Shown piece after piece: positions 24,611 through 31,834 of a stretch of 38,453 nucleotides of DNA; position 1 is the first letter of the stretch; each line of letters begins with the position of its first letter. The stretch spans positions 1 to 38,453 of the forward strand of contig QKPP01000221.1 in assembly GCA_006508105.1 (NCBI GenBank), read 5' to 3'. Source of the DNA: Myxococcales bacterium FL481 (lineage in GTDB: Bacteria > Myxococcota_A > Polyangia > Nannocystales > Nannocystaceae). The notes below the pieces were generated by a model, which had not been told where the DNA came from, did not search any database, and was given only the letters and a program-made list of their open reading frames with translations. The position numbers and the translations under genes were made by a program.

Positions 24611-26508
24611 CCGTCGGTCGACGCGGTGCGGTCGGGCGCTTGCTCGACCGGACTCGGGTCGACCCATTGGATATGGCGCGGGCGATAGCTGGCCGATTGT
24701 AGCTCGTCCTCGCTGACCACCGGCACGTAGGGACTGGCGTTCAAGAATAGTTCGGCGAAGGTCGGTCTGGCTTTCGCCGAACTCGCGATGGCGACAGGGC
24801 GGCCGTCGTTGCTTCCTCCCGCGAGCATCCACCGTCGCCACTCGTCATGCCGGTGCGACGGCGCTGCGAGTCGAGCGCGGTACGAGGCGGACACGGGCGG
24901 GCTGCACTCGAGCACGATCTGCTCGAACGCAGGCGTGGGTCGGCGCCAAAGTCCGTGCGTCTCGAGAGCCCCCAGTTGAGCGGGAAGCCAGCGCGGCGCA
25001 TCGCGGGTTCGCACGAGTTCGACGAGTTCTTCGGGCAAGCAGTGACCTTCACGGAACGCCGGGTCGGTGGCGGCGAGCTGCAACAGCCAGTCCATGGGAG
25101 GCAGCCCACTGCGTCCGCGGAGCAGCGCTTGGCACAGCCGACACAGCAGGGGGCGGTCGATGAATCGGGTCGCCTCGGCGACCACCGCGGGCTTGGTGCG
25201 ACTCACCCGTTCGATCAGTCGTTCGATCAGCTGCAAGTCACAGAGCGCGGGGGCGTAGTCGAGGAGGGCCCGGTATCCACCTTGGATCAGTTCGGGTTCC
25301 GCCCGAGACGACGCCAGCGGCACTCGGGCGATGCGAGTCATGTCGTGATGGATGATAGCGGTGTTGGCGGGGCCACCCCAGCGGGCGACGAGGGCCGGAA
25401 GGTCGAGGCTTAGCGTGTCCTGACAGCGGGCTCGGACCTCGGCGAGCCCCCGGTTGAGTCGGGCCACGTCCGAGAAGTTCTCCTTGGCTACAGTGAACAC
25501 GACGGGCGCGACCTCCGGGCTCACTGGGGATTCGCGCCGACGGCTTCCAGCGCCGGCTGCAGCCGCGAACAACCCCAGCCCAGTGACGACGAACACGGTG
25601 GTTGGCATCTGGGGCACCACGGCGAGTGTCAACAGTAGTGCGCCGGGGATGACGAACATACTCGGTTCTACCCACCGGTCCGACGGCGATTCGCGCTCGA
25701 CTCGGGCCACGAGCAAGCTGGCCGCGAGGCTTACGAGGAGGGCCGGCACTTGCGTCACCAAGCCGTCGCCGATGGTGAGACGACCAAACCGGTCGAGGCT
25801 ATCCGCAACGGTCAGATCGAAACGGCCGACGCCGACGGCCAGACCGCCGATGAGGTTGATGGCGGTGATGCAGACGCCGGCCACGGCGTCGTGACGCACG
25901 AACCGGATGGCACCGTCCATGGCCCCGTGGAACATCGACTGAGTTCGCAGCGAGTGGCGGAGCTCCTGAGCGCGGCTCGCCGTGATGGCATTGAGTCGCA
26001 AGTCGGCATCAATTGCTGCTTGCCGCCCTGGCAGCGCATCGAGTGCGAAACGTGCGGTGACCTCGGCGACTCGTTCTGCGCCACGGGCCACGACGAGGTA
26101 CTGCACCAACGTCACGACGCTGAAGATGACCGCGCCGACCACCAGGTCGCGGCGCACGGTGACGTCGGCGAATGCATCGACCACCCGGCCGGCATCCGCT
26201 TGGCTGAGAATCAACCGCGTGGTCGAGACGTTGAGCGCCAGGCGGTACAAGGTGGCGAGCACGATCAGTCGCGGAAACACCGTTAGCTGGTCGATTCGCT
26301 CCACTCGCATCGCGGCGACGAGTAAGAACACTCCCCCGGCCAGGCTCAGCGCCAGCAGTGCGTCGACGATCGGAGTCGGCAGGGGGACCAGAACGCAGCC
26401 GACGAGGGCGACCACGATCGCGGCGGGGCCCATTCGGCCGAGCTCTCGGGCCGGTTTCGACCGCGACCACCACCGTAATCGGCTTGCCGGTCGAAACCCA
26501 TTCCACAT
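24607..26508 (-). CDS. FlhA/SctV (FHIPEP) family type III export protein, orphan
   Basis: Integral membrane export-gate protein of the flagellar/type III secretion family, 633 residues. The N-terminal half has multiple transmembrane helices and the family signatures: FPRLIVLATLYRLALNVSTT, RVAEVTARFALDALPG with IDADL (residues 146-169), MDGAIRFVRHDAVAG and TIGDGLVTQVPALLVSLAA. In the FHIPEP pattern the usual PGKQM reads PGRQA. The C-terminal cytoplasmic domain (from about 345) is divergent but keeps a recognisable LLRGRSGLPPMDWLLQLAA to LPEELVELVR region. It is somewhat shorter than typical FlhA (about 690). No other export gene lies nearby, so either the remaining parts are elsewhere or this copy works alone in a reduced system. 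Confidence 0.87.
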   Translation of the reverse strand: MWNGFRPASRLRWWSRSKPARELGRMGPAAIVVALVGCVLVPLPTPIVDALLALSLAGGVFLLVAAMRVERIDQLTVFPRLIVLATLYRLALNVSTTRLILSQADAGRVVDAFADVTVRRDLVVGAVIFSVVTLVQYLVVARGAERVAEVTARFALDALPGRQAAIDADLRLNAITASRAQELRHSLRTQSMFHGAMDGAIRFVRHDAVAGVCITAINLIGGLAVGVGRFDLTVADSLDRFGRLTIGDGLVTQVPALLVSLAASLLVARVERESPSDRWVEPSMFVIPGALLLTLAVVPQMPTTVFVVTGLGLFAAAAGAGSRRRESPVSPEVAPVVFTVAKENFSDVARLNRGLAEVRARCQDTLSLDLPALVARWGGPANTAIIHHDMTRIARVPLASSRAEPELIQGGYRALLDYAPALCDLQLIERLIERVSRTKPAVVAEATRFIDRPLLCRLCQALLRGRSGLPPMDWLLQLAATDPAFREGHCLPEELVELVRTRDAPRWLPAQLGALETHGLWRRPTPAFEQIVLECSPPVSASYRARLAAPSHRHDEWRRWMLAGGSNDGRPVAIASSAKARPTFAELFLNASPYVPVVSEDELQSASYRPRHIQWVDPSPVEQAPDRTASTDG

Positions 26509-26692
26509 TGGACCGACGCTAGCATGAGAGTGCGTGACACGACTGCGAACGTTGCGACATCGCAGCGTCTCTCAGAATCGGTCCGGCGGCCTGGTCGGTC
26601 GTGGGGACACGACGCCGGCCGATCGAGCCGAGGCATTCGGTGAGCATCGTGCCGCGAGTCGACCGGCGTGGCTCGAGCCCCAGACGCTCCGG

Positions 26693-27247
26693 TTAGCGGT
26701 CCACGAAAAACGCGTCGGCGGCCGCGAGCGCGTGAGCCTCTTTGTCCACGCGGCCCGGAGGTCCGCCCGGGCCCCACAGCGCGCCGCCCCAGCGCATGGA
26801 GAGAAACTCGGCGCACATGCGATAGCTCGTCAGCATCGGCTCAGCCTTGGCCCGGTCCCCGTTGGTCGTGACAACCCACAGCCGTTTTTGCGCCATGGCC
26901 TCGCTGAACGGTACGTCCGGTGTGCGCATCCAACCGCTCCAGTGATCGAGGTACAGCTTGAGTGGCGACGGCGCGCCGGACCAGTAGACCGGTGAGACGA
27001 ACACGATGTCCGTCGCCGCCATCGTGGCCTGGAGTAGCTTAGCTTCGTCGCCGCTCGGCGGGGGATAGGTGCCGGCGTCGTGTCGTTGGTCGATAAACGG
27101 CGCGAGCCGATGTTCGGAGAGGGACAACCACGTTTGGCCGACGTCGGGCCCGAGTGAGCGAGCGGCTCGCCGCGCGAGCGTTTCGGTGTTCCCGACGACC
27201 CCGGGGCGCCGAGTGCTGGCGAGAAGAAACAAGAAGTCGCGAGACAT
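26693..27247 (-). CDS. NADPH-dependent FMN reductase / flavodoxin-like oxidoreductase
   Basis: A 184-residue flavodoxin-fold protein expected to bind FMN and reduce quinones, azo compounds or free flavin with NAD(P)H in the cytosol. Visible are the phosphate-loop-like start FLFLLASTRRPGVVGNTETL, the flavin-contact segment VFVSPVYWSGAPSPLKLYLD with HWSGW, and KRLWVVTTNGD. The open frame is much longer, but upstream sequence is Arg-rich noise. The ATG at 27247 directly precedes the first strand; one at 27259 is also possible. It follows the ogt-like gene on the same strand after 145 bases. Confidence 0.8.
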   Translation of the reverse strand: MSRDFLFLLASTRRPGVVGNTETLARRAARSLGPDVGQTWLSLSEHRLAPFIDQRHDAGTYPPPSGDEAKLLQATMAATDIVFVSPVYWSGAPSPLKLYLDHWSGWMRTPDVPFSEAMAQKRLWVVTTNGDRAKAEPMLTSYRMCAEFLSMRWGGALWGPGGPPGRVDKEAHALAAADAFFVDR

Positions 27248-27392
27248 CGTCGAGACCATACGGCGAACCGCGGCCGACCTGACGCGGCGCACATGCCCAG
27301 CGCGTGACCATCGACGCGGGGCGGCGCGCCGAGGCCTCGTGCGCGGGTAGGCCGGGTTGGCCACGTTGACCGAGCGACGACCCGGTGACGCG

Positions 27393-27962
27393 TCAAACGT
27401 CGGCGAACAGACTGCGCTGTGTGGCTTCCAATGCCAGTAGGCGGCGTTTGAGTGGCACGCCCCCGCCGAACCCGGTGAGCGAGCCGTCACGGCCGACCAC
27501 CCGATGACACGGGACCACCAGCGGGAGCGGGTTTTGTCCGTTGGCTCGACCGACGGCCCGCACCGCCGCCGGTTGACCGATCGCGCGAGCCTGTTCCGCG
27601 TAGCTGCGAGTCTCGCCGTACGGGATCTCGAGCAACGCTGACCAGGCGCGGCGCTGAAACTCCGTCCCCCGCAGTTCAAAGTCCAAGTCAAACGTGGTGC
27701 GCCGGCCATCGAGGTACGCGAGGATCTGCCGCGTCGCTTCCGACGGCTCGAGGCTCGAGATGAGCGTGGCGTGGTGGCGTGCGGCGAACTGGCGCAGCTT
27801 CTCGTCGCGGTCGGCAAAGGTTGCGGCGACGAGGCGCGCCTGGGCGTCGGTGACCACAAACATGGACACCAGCGGGTGTCGGACGCGTTCGAGTCGCCAG
27901 GTGTGAGTGGGAGCCACGTGCGCCGGTTGGATGGGTCCCGAAGCGCCGTGGGGCAAGGGCAT
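27393..27962 (-). CDS. ogt: Methylated-DNA-protein cysteine methyltransferase (Ogt type)
   Basis: Suicide repair protein that moves the methyl group from O6-methylguanine to its own Cys. The C-terminal domain has the full signature: FQRRAWSALLEIPYGETRSY, AVRAVGRANGQNP, and PCHRVVGRDGSLTGFGGG with the acceptor Cys at about residue 152 of 189. The N-terminal ribonuclease-like domain is present (FVVTDAQARLVAATFAD). The start is uncertain: the ATG at 27962 keeps a His/Pro-rich lead, a GTG at 27917 gives 174 residues, and the ATG at 27863 would cut into the first strand. No AlkA or Ada domain is attached. Confidence 0.88.
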   Translation of the reverse strand: MPLPHGASGPIQPAHVAPTHTWRLERVRHPLVSMFVVTDAQARLVAATFADRDEKLRQFAARHHATLISSLEPSEATRQILAYLDGRRTTFDLDFELRGTEFQRRAWSALLEIPYGETRSYAEQARAIGQPAAVRAVGRANGQNPLPLVVPCHRVVGRDGSLTGFGGGVPLKRRLLALEATQRSLFADV

Positions 27963-28137
27963 GGACCACCAGCTGGCCGCGGCTTCGAGCCCGCCGCACG
28001 CTTCGTCGTCTGACCCGTTCGGGTTCGAAGGGATGGTAAGCTTGTACCGGAAGACGACCGTGCCGAGTGGGGTCACCAGCGGCGGTCCTCGACGTGGCCT
28101 CGGCGGAGGCGTCACGGCGCGAACTTGACAGGCACAC

Positions 28138-29742
28138 ATGTCGCCCGCAAAACAGCAGGTAGTGTCTTTCCGCACCGTTCAACGGATGGGCGGCCTGGCG
28201 GGCGTGGTCGCCGCGATGGCGATGAGCTGCGGCGCGCTCAACGGGGGCTGTCTGCCGTCCTCACCCGAGCCCGGGGGAGGCGAGAAAACCCAGGCGCCGG
28301 CGACGCCACCTTCGGGTCAGGTCGATCGTGACCGACATCGGGCAACCGAGCCCGTGGGGCCGGTCTACACGGCCGAGATCCTCGCGGCTCGGGTGCGGGC
28401 CCAGACCCGTTTGCTGGGCGCGGACAAGCTGTTTGAGGACGCACAGGGCCAAGTCGTGCTGCCCTGGTCCGCTCCCAAGACGGCACCGGTGGCGTCAGGT
28501 TCGGCGTCGCTGCTCGACGCGATGCCCGGGTCCGCCGGGCTCGACGCTCAAGGGACGCCGACCCGGGCGTCGGTCAACGGCAACGCGCTCGGCGTGTTCG
28601 TGCCCATCGAGAGTGGCGACGGGGTGGCGCTCGATGGTTTCTACCGCCGCCTTCGAGCGCTTGCCGCCGGCCGGGCGCGACCCGGCGACAAGGTTCGGGT
28701 CTTGGTCTATGGCGCGTCACACACCCAGGCCGACATCTACACCTCCTATCTGCGCTACTACCTGCAGCAACGGTTCGGCAACGGCGGCCGCGGCTTCGTC
28801 TCCCTGGCCAAAGCCAACCGCTGGCACCGGCCGCCGAATTTGCGCATCGACAACGCCGACGGCGTCGTGGTCTTGCACGCTCAGCGCCGCTCGGCGCCCG
28901 ACATCGGGGCCTACGGGCTGATGGGACTGCGGGCGGAGGTGTCGGGTCGCCGCGACTGGTTGCGCATCGAGCCACGCGATGCCACCGACATCAGCGATCA
29001 CGGCTCGATGTACGAGCTTCACTATCTGGTCCAGCCCGAGGGGGGCAAGTTGGCCCTCCACGTCGACGGAGCCGCGCGCGGCGTGGTCGAAACGCATGGC
29101 GAGCAGCAGCGAGCGGCATTCTATTCCGTGGCGTTGGAACCGGGGCCGCACGCCATCGAAGTGCGTCCGAAGGGGCGAGGATCGGCGGTGGTCTACGGCG
29201 TGACCATCGAAAATGACCGCGCGGGCGTGGTCGTGGATACGCTGGGGATCTCGGGCACCCGTGCGTCGAACATGTTGCGCTGGGATGAGTCAGCCTGGGC
29301 CGAGAGCATCAGCCACCGTGACCCCGCGTTGTTCGTGCTCGCGTACGGAACCAACGAGGCGACCGATCGCGACCAACCGATTGACGCCTACGAAGCGCAG
29401 TTGCGCCGCGTCTTGCAGCGCTTCCAGACCGCGGTGCCCGACGCGAGTTGCCTGCTCGTCGGGCCCGGGGACTTCCCGCGCAAGGCGGGTGAGAAAGAGT
29501 GGGTTGAACGTCCTCGGGTGCAGCAGATCATCGAGGTGCAGCGCAATCTCGCCGAGGAGCTGGGCTGCGGGTTTTGGGATGCGCTTGCGTTCATGGGCGG
29601 CGTGGGCTCGATGCATCTGTGGGCGACGTCGAAACCTCAAATGGCGGCAGGCGATCATATTCACTTCACCCGGCGGGGGTACGTGCGGATGGGCATGGCC
29701 TTGACTGATGCCTTGATGGTCGACTACGACCTCACTAAATAG
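28138..29742 (+). CDS. SGNH/GDSL-family hydrolase lipoprotein
   Basis: A 534-residue predicted lipoprotein (basic n-region, lipobox LNGGC at about residue 38) with an SGNH esterase domain. Block I is VYGASHTQADIY (Ser194), where the usual GDS is GAS. Block II may be GISGTRASN, block III is AYGTNEA in place of the usual GxND, and block V DHIH (Asp506, His509). Between blocks I and II lies a beta-rich carbohydrate-binding-like insert. The family acts on acetylated polysaccharide or peptidoglycan, or other esters. The catalytic Ser, Asp and His remain, so activity is plausible. queF starts 20 bases after the stop and is probably co-transcribed. Confidence 0.8.
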   Translation: MSPAKQQVVSFRTVQRMGGLAGVVAAMAMSCGALNGGCLPSSPEPGGGEKTQAPATPPSGQVDRDRHRATEPVGPVYTAEILAARVRAQTRLLGADKLFEDAQGQVVLPWSAPKTAPVASGSASLLDAMPGSAGLDAQGTPTRASVNGNALGVFVPIESGDGVALDGFYRRLRALAAGRARPGDKVRVLVYGASHTQADIYTSYLRYYLQQRFGNGGRGFVSLAKANRWHRPPNLRIDNADGVVVLHAQRRSAPDIGAYGLMGLRAEVSGRRDWLRIEPRDATDISDHGSMYELHYLVQPEGGKLALHVDGAARGVVETHGEQQRAAFYSVALEPGPHAIEVRPKGRGSAVVYGVTIENDRAGVVVDTLGISGTRASNMLRWDESAWAESISHRDPALFVLAYGTNEATDRDQPIDAYEAQLRRVLQRFQTAVPDASCLLVGPGDFPRKAGEKEWVERPRVQQIIEVQRNLAEELGCGFWDALAFMGGVGSMHLWATSKPQMAAGDHIHFTRRGYVRMGMALTDALMVDYDLTK

Positions 29743-29762
29743 CCTATTGCCTCCGGAGAGCC

Positions 29763-30131
29763 GTGCCTGATCCCAGTTTGCTAGAGGTGTTCGATGCCCC
29801 GACTTCGTCCCCGTTTCTGATCGAACACGTGGCCGAGGAGTTCACCTCGGTGTGTCCGCGGACCGGACACCCCGACTTCGGTGAGGTGTTACTCCGCTAC
29901 GAGCCGGCGGCGAGCTGCGTGGAGCTCAAAAGCCTCAAGCTGTACTATCAGTCGTTTCGCAACGAGGGAATCTTCTACGAGGCCGTGACCAACCAGATCC
30001 GCGATGATCTCGTCGCCGCGATGTCACCGCGGTGGCTACAGCTGATCACGGCATGGAAAGGCCGCGGCGGGATTCGATCGCGCATCGTTGCCGCACACGG
30101 ACCGGTGCCTGAAGCTTGGGTACGGGCCTAG
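29763..30131 (+). CDS. queF: NADPH-dependent 7-cyano-7-deazaguanine reductase QueF, short type
   Basis: Reduces preQ0 to preQ1 for queuosine in tRNA. The 122-residue length matches the unimodular type, like that of Bacillus. The nucleophile is Cys31 in SVCPRTGHPDFG with Asp38, and the NADPH/substrate motif ELKSLKLYYQSFRNEG contains Glu54. The segment expected to read FHE is FYE (Tyr72-Glu73), so a conserved active-site His appears replaced. The GTG start has a good GGAGAG ribosome-binding site. It lies 20 bases after the SGNH lipoprotein gene, an unusual partner; queC is 9 kb away. Confidence 0.92.
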   Translation: MPDPSLLEVFDAPTSSPFLIEHVAEEFTSVCPRTGHPDFGEVLLRYEPAASCVELKSLKLYYQSFRNEGIFYEAVTNQIRDDLVAAMSPRWLQLITAWKGRGGIRSRIVAAHGPVPEAWVRA

Positions 30132-30160
30132 GTCACCGGGGCCGGTCGATCCGTGCTCGT

Positions 30161-30206
30161 GGCGAGTCCGGGGAGCTCCGGGTCGCGGAGACCCCGGCGA
30201 CTCGCC
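30161..30206 (+). terminator. Hairpin downstream of queF
   Basis: GGCGAGTC plus CGGGG (30161-30173) pairs with CCCCG plus GACTCGCC (30192-30206), giving a 13-bp stem interrupted by a 2-base bulge, about 30 bases after the queF stop. It is a strong GC-rich stem without a T-run. It could be a terminator or a structured element in the leader of the next gene. Confidence 0.4.
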
Positions 30207-30269
30207 TCGCTCTTCGAGCGTCGCGTGCCGGAAACTTGGTGGCGTGACCGCGCCGTGCCACGGTGAAAC

Positions 30270-30935
30270 GTGGTGTTCGGAGCCCGCAAACGAGACTGGT
30301 TGAGAGGGGCTCGAGCGTTTTCGCCCGGCCCCTGGTTGCGACGCAACGCGTATCTCGCCCTCGTGGTCGGGTGCCTGTTGGTGTTGACGCGGGTCATCGA
30401 CTTCGCGCCGCCGGAGAAGGTGCGCCTCACGGCCGAAGACGCGGTCCGGATCGTCGGCGATGCTCCGAGCCAGGAATTTTCTGCGACCTCCGATAATGAG
30501 CAATCGGTGCAGCTTCGCGCGACGCTGCGGTTGTATCCGGACGCCGAGACGGCGGTCGGCAGCCCGGACCCGGACGTCGACGCGACGGCGCAGGTGTTGT
30601 CTCAGCCCGTGGTCACGACGCTGCTGGGGATCGAGGCCAACGTGGAGCAAACCGTGCGGCTCCGGAATGGCAACCTCGTCGTGCGGGTGGTGCTGCAAGC
30701 GACGCCACGAGCCAATGGGGTCAAGCGTCGGGGTCGTCGCGCGCTCACGTTAGAGCGAACGCTTCGGGTCGAGAGTCGACGCCGCGGGTTCTTCGACCGG
30801 GCGTGGCGAAACCGGGTGCACCTCGATGTTCAAGAGGTGGTGACGGGCGTGGAGTCCGGGGTGCGACGTTTGGTGTTCGCGGTGGATGACCAGCTATTCG
30901 CGCTGGATGTAGAAGTGCAGCGTTCGCGGGCGTAG
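30270..30935 (+). CDS. Hypothetical single-pass membrane protein
   Basis: A 221-residue protein I do not recognise. A basic N-terminus precedes one transmembrane helix (AYLALVVGCLLVLTRVIDF, about residues 27-45). The rest is probably outside the cytoplasm, with repeated beta-like stretches (VQLRATLRLYP, VEQTVRLRNGNLVVRVVLQA) and an Arg-rich middle (RRGRRALTLERTLRVESRRR). No Cys and no catalytic motif. The start is a GTG followed by a second GTG, with no clear ribosome-binding site. It converges with the methyltransferase gene with a 24-base gap. Confidence 0.55.
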   Translation: MVFGARKRDWLRGARAFSPGPWLRRNAYLALVVGCLLVLTRVIDFAPPEKVRLTAEDAVRIVGDAPSQEFSATSDNEQSVQLRATLRLYPDAETAVGSPDPDVDATAQVLSQPVVTTLLGIEANVEQTVRLRNGNLVVRVVLQATPRANGVKRRGRRALTLERTLRVESRRRGFFDRAWRNRVHLDVQEVVTGVESGVRRLVFAVDDQLFALDVEVQRSRA

Positions 30936-30959
30936 TGCGGGGGGTCGCGCGCGCCGAGC

Positions 30960-31598
30960 CTACCCGGAGGGATGGGCGTACGCGAGGTGATACGCCGCGA
31001 TGCCGAACGCCACGCTGACGTTGAGCGAGCCTTTGATCCCCCGCATGGGGATACGAACGACGCGTTCGCAGCGGTCGACAAGCCGGGGGTCCACGCCCGA
31101 GACCTCATGACCGAAGACGAGCACCAGGGGCTCGGGGGCAGCGTTGGGTAGGTCGAGGTCGTAGAGTGACTCGGATCGCGGTCCGCCTTCGATCGCCCAC
31201 AGCCGCTTGCCTTGTGCAAGCTGGTACTCGGCGGCCACCACCGCGTCGGCGTGGTGGCTCCACGGGACCGACGCTTCGGCTCCGAGCGCGGTCTTTTTGA
31301 GCTTGGGGTGCGCTGGCGTCGGGGTGAAGCCGCATAGGTGGAGGTGCCCCATCCCCACTCCGTCCGCGCACCGGAACATCGACCCGACGTTGGTCAGGCT
31401 GCGTACGTTGTCGAGCAGGCCCTCGAGGCGCCGGTGGGGACGGCGATCGATGCGCGCTCGAACGGGCTCGGTGTCGTAGGCCGGGCCGATCCGATCGGTG
31501 GGAGCGTGGCAGTGGGGGCAGGCGCGGCCCAACGTGCTCGCGTCGTCCACGGGAAAGAGGAGACCGCAGGCCGTGCATTTGCGTGACACGAAGCGCAC
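30960..31598 (-). CDS. SpoU/TrmH-family RNA methyltransferase with N-terminal zinc ribbon
   Basis: SAM-dependent 2'-O-ribose methyltransferase of the SPOUT class, acting on tRNA or rRNA. The family motifs are present: NVRSLTNVGSMFRCAD, LVFGHEVSGVDP and IPMRGIKGSLNVSVAFGIAA, which builds the SAM-binding knot. In front sits a zinc ribbon, CTACGLLFPVDD then CPHC, which many SpoU proteins lack. Start choice is uncertain: the frame is open to 31733, but sequence beyond the zinc ribbon is Pro/Arg-rich and unlikely. GTG codons at 31598 and 31589 sit just ahead of it. The target nucleotide cannot be read from sequence. Confidence 0.85.
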   Translation of the reverse strand: MRFVSRKCTACGLLFPVDDASTLGRACPHCHAPTDRIGPAYDTEPVRARIDRRPHRRLEGLLDNVRSLTNVGSMFRCADGVGMGHLHLCGFTPTPAHPKLKKTALGAEASVPWSHHADAVVAAEYQLAQGKRLWAIEGGPRSESLYDLDLPNAAPEPLVLVFGHEVSGVDPRLVDRCERVVRIPMRGIKGSLNVSVAFGIAAYHLAYAHPSG

Positions 31599-31834
31599 CC
31601 GCTCCAAGCTAGCGCAAACTCGGCGAGACCCGGCGAGTTTGCGCGGAGTCCGGTTGTCCGGGCTCCGATCCGCGGGGCCGACGGTCGTCGGGTCCGGTGG
31701 ACCGAGGCCAGAGGCGTTGCTCATCGGTCCCAAGGGGCCGACGGAGGCCCCGTGAGGGGCCTGGGTTCAGGTCGGTTTCCCGGCCCCGGTCCTCACCCGT
31801 GCCGAAGGCTGGCGGCGACGCGCGGTCGCGGTAC

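Noticed and set aside
31697-31834. Upstream extension of the NeuA-fusion gene
   Set aside because: Pro/Arg/Ser-rich and antisense to the methyltransferase upstream region; the ATG at 31835 precedes the first strand of the fold.
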